NCBI RefSeq assembly: GCF_002118315.1
Contig: NZ_MTSZ01000001.1
Coordinates: forward strand, 62,001 to 126,000
Direction of reading: 5' to 3'
Source of the DNA: Kiloniella majae
GTDB lineage: Bacteria > Pseudomonadota > Alphaproteobacteria > Kiloniellales > Kiloniellaceae
Length of the DNA: 64,000 nucleotides
Positions within the stretch are counted from its first letter, which is position 1; each line of letters begins with the position of its first letter. The position numbers and the translations under genes were made by a program. The notes below the pieces were generated by a model. The model searched no databases. It was not told where the DNA came from and saw only the letters and a list, made by a program, of their open reading frames with translations. Below, one piece after another: positions 60,344 through 64,000 of this stretch.

Positions 60344-60459
60344 TAGTTGCTATACTTGATTTCTGTTCAAGGCGTGAAGAGAGACGTGTAGGCGACCTAC
60401 ACGAACGATGAAACAACCCATGAGATAATTTGGGGAACAGGAGTTAAGTAGAGTCACTA
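60344..60459 (-). repeat. TAG...CTA inverted-repeat element, copy E, overlapping a gene end
   Basis: A 116-bp copy in the opposite orientation. Terminal repeats match at 13 of 19 positions; the centre CGTGTAGGC-G-ACCTACACG (60385-60403) is a 9-bp hairpin with one mismatched pair. Its right end reaches into the YeeE/YedE-like gene and encodes that protein's last residues S-D-S-T and the TAA stop (60444-60446). Confidence 0.82.
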
Positions 60460-61613
60460 TAGGCTTTTCGGATGCGGACGCCGATCATGTTTCCGGCAAG
60501 CGCTGCGAACAGCCACACCCAGCCGTGTACACTGCCCGATGCAACGCCGCTGAAAAAAGCACCAATGTTACAGCCGTAGGCCAAACGGGCGCCATAACCC
60601 AGCATCAGGCCGCCAATCAGGGCCGTGATAATGCCTTTGGACGTGACGTTCTGTGACTTGCCAAACTTTCCGGCCAGAACCGCCGCGCTCATGGCCCCGG
60701 CGACAATACCGATATTGGTAGCAGAGGCATCGCTTTTAAACAGCGACCGGTCAAGGGCCGCCATCCGCCCGGACCAATAGGGAATGTCGGACAGATCCGC
60801 GCCAAAGAAAGACACCATCTTCCCACCCCAAAGCGTAATACCAGAGGTAATACCCCATGGATGCCCCAGTAGTGCCAGCATAGCGAAGTTCAGCAAGGCC
60901 AGTGCCACAGCGCCCAAAACCAGCGGCCATGGCCCTTCGGCCATACGTTTGAACAGAGGTATCTTGGGTGTGCACTCTGCCTCTTCCAGCATAAAATTTT
61001 TGTTTTCGACCCTGCGGACAAAGAGGTAGAGCACACCAAAGACGATCAGATGCAAGATCAAAGCCTGTTCCCATCCCCAGAGGTTCACCATGGATACGGC
61101 TTTCCACTTGGGCAGCGTGTGCCAGAACGGCAGATGCACCGTTGCAATGACCGACCCCAGCATAAAAGTAATCAAGGTCACTACCATACGGATACTGCCG
61201 CCGCCTACGGTAAAGAGGGTTCCACTGGCACAACCACCCGCGATTTGCATCCCAATGCCAAAGACAAAGGCCCCGACCACAACACCCGTTCCCGCCGGAG
61301 CCACAAAGCCCGATGCCCTGTGTCCGAGAATGGTCCCGCTATCAAGCACCGGAAAGAAAAGCGTCACCACAACCGCAAGCATGACAATCTGTGCCTTGAG
61401 CCCTGCCCCCCAACGCTCGGTCAGGAAACGTCGCCATGCCGAGGTAAAGCCGAAGGCCGCGTGATAAAGGCTAATGCCGAGGGCAATACCTAACCCCGTC
61501 GCGATTGTTGATCGCTGCCCCATATAAAAATACAGCACAACAAGCGCCAACAAAGAGATCGCCAGTGGCAAATACTTGTTTGGAGAGAAAACCTGGCTTG
61601 TTTGCGCTTGCAT
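60444..61613 (-). CDS. YeeE/YedE (TsuA-like) family sulfur-compound transporter
   Basis: The 389-residue product has about nine to ten membrane helices and two halves with the family cysteine motifs: FGIGMQIAGGCASGTLFTVGGGS (about 118-140) and GYGARLAYGCNIGAFFSGVASGSVHGW (about 337-365). TsuA members take up thiosulfate through persulfide relay on conserved cysteines; others import sulfite or selenium compounds. A TsuB/rhodanese-type partner is not adjacent. The C-terminus (last four residues and stop) is encoded by the terminal repeat of copy E. Confidence 0.85.
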   Translation of the reverse strand: MQAQTSQVFSPNKYLPLAISLLALVVLYFYMGQRSTIATGLGIALGISLYHAAFGFTSAWRRFLTERWGAGLKAQIVMLAVVVTLFFPVLDSGTILGHRASGFVAPAGTGVVVGAFVFGIGMQIAGGCASGTLFTVGGGSIRMVVTLITFMLGSVIATVHLPFWHTLPKWKAVSMVNLWGWEQALILHLIVFGVLYLFVRRVENKNFMLEEAECTPKIPLFKRMAEGPWPLVLGAVALALLNFAMLALLGHPWGITSGITLWGGKMVSFFGADLSDIPYWSGRMAALDRSLFKSDASATNIGIVAGAMSAAVLAGKFGKSQNVTSKGIITALIGGLMLGYGARLAYGCNIGAFFSGVASGSVHGWVWLFAALAGNMIGVRIRKAYSDST

Positions 61614-61920
61614 TAAATAGTCCGTTTTATGAGGTTGGGCGATCAGGTTTCGTAGCTGATTTTGAGCTTATCATACCTAGTACTCATCCCTTTTCCTTTC
61701 ACAATTTTGTCAGACGGCTGTGTCCGACCTGTGAACTGCGTTTGAACACAGAGACAAAAAGCAGAGCTATTCTGCTAGTTTGAGCCAGCACGCGCCTTAT
61801 CACGGTGATCACAACCACCTAAAACACTAAGGTTTGACATCTTTTGTGCACTGGAAATTGCCCCCCAATGCATGCCATATGGAATTCAAGAATTTATTGA
61901 ATCTGCTATGGAGGCACCCC
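61614..61920. other. Intergenic region between the YeeE/YedE-like and TTC38-like genes
   Basis: Divergent promoters are expected here. An in-frame extension of the TTC38-like gene to 61834 exists but lacks a ribosome site. I see no other feature. Confidence 0.35.
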
Positions 61921-63309
61921 GTGTTGTTTGATTGTCGTGGACACGCAGTAACAGCTTTGAATCAAAACGCCGTTGATCACTTTGACAATACAGTCTCCCT
62001 CTTTCTTGCCCATTCAAAGAAAACACCCGATGCTCTTGGCCTGACACTGGCCGCTGATCCGCAAATGGTTCTGGCGTTGATTGCCAAAGGTTTTTTCTAC
62101 AAGATGCTGGCCAAGGTCGAAACCGACCCCGTAGCACTGGAAGCCCTGTTCAAAGCAAAGCTGTCGGTTAGAGAACGCGGCGCAAACCACCGTGAAAGCG
62201 AACTACTAACAGCTCTGGAAGAATGGTGTTACGGCAATCTGGATAAAGCAATCCTCAGATTGGATGCCTTACTTGATGACTATCCTCTTGATGCCCTGAG
62301 CGTCAAGATTACCCACGCCTGTCAGTTTATTCGCGGGCAAAACCACGGAATGCGGGCCTCGACCACCAAAATCATGAGTTCATGGAACGAAGGTGTTCGC
62401 GACTACGGCTTTATTCTGGGCTGTCACAGTTTTGGTCTGGAAGAAACCGGATCTTACGCAGAAGCAGAAAAAACTGGCAAACGCGGTGTCGAGATTGCCC
62501 CGAACGATGCATGGGGCACCCACGCAGTTGGCCACGTTCTGGAAATGTCCAACCGTCCGTCCGAAGGTATTAACTGGCTGAAACAGTACCAGAATGAATG
62601 GGAGAACTGTAACAACTTCTCGTACCATATGCATTGGCACATGGCGTTGTTCCATCTGGAACTGGGGCAAAAGGACGAAGTTCTTCGCCTGTATGATTCC
62701 TATATCCGTAAGGATCACACCGATGATTTCCGCGATATCAGCAACGGCGTGTCCCTGCTCTATCGTCTGGAGCTAGAGGGCGTCAACGTCGGCAATCGCT
62801 GGGAAGAAATGGCTAAGCTATCCGCCAATCACGTCAACGATCACAGCCTGGCCTTTGCCGATGCACACTATCTTCTCGCCATCCTGAGCAGTGGCAATAC
62901 CAAAGCTGCGGACGCCTTTATTGAGACCATGCGCGAGAAAGCCCAGGGCGAAGGCACGACACAGGAAATCTTCCGCAACTTCGGCATGCCCTTGGCAAAA
63001 GCTATCCATGCCTGCAAAACTGGAAATGATGCACAATGCGTTGATCATCTGCTGCCCGTCTTTGATGATCTGCAACAGATCGGCGGCAGCCACGCCCAGC
63101 GCGACGTGTTCCACAGGCTCCTGATTGATGCATCTATCAGGGCAGAGCGATACTCAACGGCCAAAGACCTTCTCAACACCCGCCTGAAACAACGCCCGGA
63201 AAACCCTTGGGCTATGAAAAGGCTGGCAAAAATTCAAACCGCTGCAAAAGTTGAGAAAACATCAGTAAAAAGTGAACATAAAGAACTGGCTTCAACACCA
63301 GCGCAGTAA
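61921..63309 (+). CDS. TTC38-like tetratricopeptide repeat protein
   Basis: I chose the GTG at 61921 because GGAGG lies 6 bases upstream and the product then begins MLFDCRGHAVTALNQNAVDHFDNTVSLFLAHS, as TTC38-family proteins do; ATG 61879 and TTG 61834 are in frame. The 462 residues are helical TPR-like repeats, including YAEAEKTGKRGVEIAPNDAWGTHAVGHVLEMSNRPSEGINWLKQYQNEWENCNNFSYHMHWHMALFHLELGQ, a strongly conserved core. The C-terminal 25 residues are a charged tail. Function in bacteria is unknown; TPRs mediate protein-protein contact. Confidence 0.83.
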   Translation: MLFDCRGHAVTALNQNAVDHFDNTVSLFLAHSKKTPDALGLTLAADPQMVLALIAKGFFYKMLAKVETDPVALEALFKAKLSVRERGANHRESELLTALEEWCYGNLDKAILRLDALLDDYPLDALSVKITHACQFIRGQNHGMRASTTKIMSSWNEGVRDYGFILGCHSFGLEETGSYAEAEKTGKRGVEIAPNDAWGTHAVGHVLEMSNRPSEGINWLKQYQNEWENCNNFSYHMHWHMALFHLELGQKDEVLRLYDSYIRKDHTDDFRDISNGVSLLYRLELEGVNVGNRWEEMAKLSANHVNDHSLAFADAHYLLAILSSGNTKAADAFIETMREKAQGEGTTQEIFRNFGMPLAKAIHACKTGNDAQCVDHLLPVFDDLQQIGGSHAQRDVFHRLLIDASIRAERYSTAKDLLNTRLKQRPENPWAMKRLAKIQTAAKVEKTSVKSEHKELASTPAQ

Positions 63310-63352
63310 TCAATCAATTCCAGATATACACGAAAAGACATTATTCACCTGA

Positions 63353-63383
63353 AAAAGGCCCGGCTTGAAGCAGGGTCTTTTTA
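63353..63383 (+). terminator. Rho-independent terminator after the TTC38-like gene
   Basis: AAAAGGCCC (63353-63361) pairs with GGGTCTTTT (63373-63381, one G-T pair), loop of 11 bases, running into T residues. Confidence 0.82.
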
Positions 63384-63482
63384 ATTCTTCCTGCACTGTA
63401 TGTCATCCGCATATCTCCATCCGCAGGCATCTATCAATTTCTTTCTCTTGTCTGTAAAATGGTAAAAGAGGGAGACAAAAAA

Positions 63483-63866
63483 ATGCATGAATTTGAAAAC
63501 ATCAACTGGATAGCCGTTCTGGTCGGAACAGTGGTTTCTTTTTTACTAGGATGGGTGTGGTACAGCCCGCTTTTGTTCGTGGAGAAATGGGCAGAAGGGT
63601 CCGGTGTAGAACTTGGCAGCGTAGATAAAATGCCTGTCTTTGCCATGGTCACGCAGATACTGGCGCTTTTGGTGCTATCTGTCGTCATCGCGATCACAGC
63701 AAGTAACAATGCGCTCTTTACCGCGCTGCTCGCCATATTGGCAGTTGCACTGTTTATTGCCTCTACAGGTAGCTTTGTCCTCAAATCAACCTATGCCATA
63801 ATGGTTGATTTCTTTTATATCCTGCTGGCTGGTACCGTGATGATTGCCGCACAGAGTTTCCTTTAG
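63483..63866 (+). CDS. DUF1761 small membrane protein
   Basis: From the ATG at 63483 (GGGAG 8 bases upstream; an ATG at 63459 is in frame) the product has 127 residues and four membrane helices, matching DUF1761: INWIAVLVGTVVSFLLGWVWYSPLLFVEKWAEGSG at the start, then three more hydrophobic segments. Function unknown. It is a single gene at the right end of the window; the last 134 bases after it show nothing recognisable. Confidence 0.83.
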   Translation: MHEFENINWIAVLVGTVVSFLLGWVWYSPLLFVEKWAEGSGVELGSVDKMPVFAMVTQILALLVLSVVIAITASNNALFTALLAILAVALFIASTGSFVLKSTYAIMVDFFYILLAGTVMIAAQSFL

Positions 63867-64000
63867 GCCCGCTCGTTTTAATCAAGGCTTATCTGGTGAA
63901 AATTGGCTAGTGATCCGAGCATAAACAGCTGAACGAAAATAAGTTCACTTCTGTCTTTTAATCAAATACGTCAGCTCCTAAGAACACAAAATAGAGTTTC

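Noticed and set aside
49177-60459. Reading the five repeats as a CRISPR array or as tRNA-like genes
   Set aside because: The copies are kilobases apart, lie singly in gaps, differ in orientation and have no spacers or cloverleaf; they are dispersed inverted-repeat elements.

Overview
The window looks like chromosomal DNA of a Gram-negative, probably marine alphaproteobacterium. This is inferred from gene content (polyamine catabolism clusters with paired glutamine-synthetase-like genes, a ugpBAEC-type operon closed by a DeoR regulator, glutaryl-CoA dehydrogenase next to a GcvA-type LysR gene, a YjhX-family gene, NsrR/Rrf2, MEKHLA and DUF1761 proteins) and from moderate, AT-leaning base composition. 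No rRNA, tRNA, CRISPR array, phage gene or transposase was seen.

Layout. 1-8.8 kb: a polyamine uptake and degradation locus built around a divergent promoter at about 4.15-4.44 kb. Leftward run puuD, a glutamine-synthetase-like gene, a putrescine/pyruvate-type aminotransferase and a PotF-like binding protein (cut by the window edge). Rightward run a second glutamine-synthetase-like gene, a PuuB-like oxidase, a PuuR-like repressor and agmatinase. 8.8-9.5 kb: a YjhX (TopAI)-family gene followed by a GNAT gene, resembling the E. coli topAI-yjhQ toxin-antitoxin pair. 9.8-13.2 kb: an NsrR-like Rrf2 regulator, then a GlxA/AraC regulator with a GarR/GlxR-type reductase and a hydroxypyruvate-isomerase-like gene. 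13.4-14.6 kb: a MEKHLA protein and a cold-shock protein. 14.8-20.1 kb: a TPP-dependent enzyme, a class III CoA-transferase and glutaryl-CoA dehydrogenase, with a divergent LysR regulator. 20.1-24.8 kb: two tiny membrane proteins, an AT-rich orphan, two tandem FAD amine-oxidase-like genes and a DeoR regulator. 25-27.5 kb: a large MscS-family channel. 27.8-32.9 kb: a ugpBAEC-like ABC operon plus DeoR repressor. 32.9-38.1 kb: small accessory genes, an ArsR-SRPBCC pair, a MocR regulator divergent from pdxJ, a DUF1801 protein and a CsoR-type sensor. 38.2-46.4 kb: a tightly overlapping leftward operon of DUF4129, DUF4350, MoxR ATPase, DUF58, SpoIIM-like, RDD and two paralogous membrane proteins. 46.5-63.9 kb: a mosaic of short units (TetR/cupin, D-cysteine desulfhydrase-like, SGNH hydrolase, Lrp/EamA, hydantoinase A, HxlR/VOC, quinone reductase, AlkB/HTH, PilZ, FemAB-like, YeeE/YedE, TTC38-like, DUF1761), visibly richer in GC than the left part.

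The least expected structure is a family of five intergenic inverted-repeat elements of about 102-116 bp, found only between 49.1 and 60.5 kb. Each starts TAG and ends CTA, has imperfect terminal inverted repeats, and carries a conserved core with a central hairpin. One copy supplies the last codons and the stop of the YeeE/YedE-like transporter gene. Regulatory DNA is also informative: paired or phased repeats lie upstream of ugpB (two TTCA-N2-TGAA dyads 22 bp apart), between the MocR gene and pdxJ (AACAAT repeats with 21/35/21 bp spacing), upstream of the GlxA-type gene (two 16-bp palindromes 28 bp apart) and between the TetR gene and its cupin neighbour.

All functional assignments rest on reading translated sequences and recognising family motifs. 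No database search was run.
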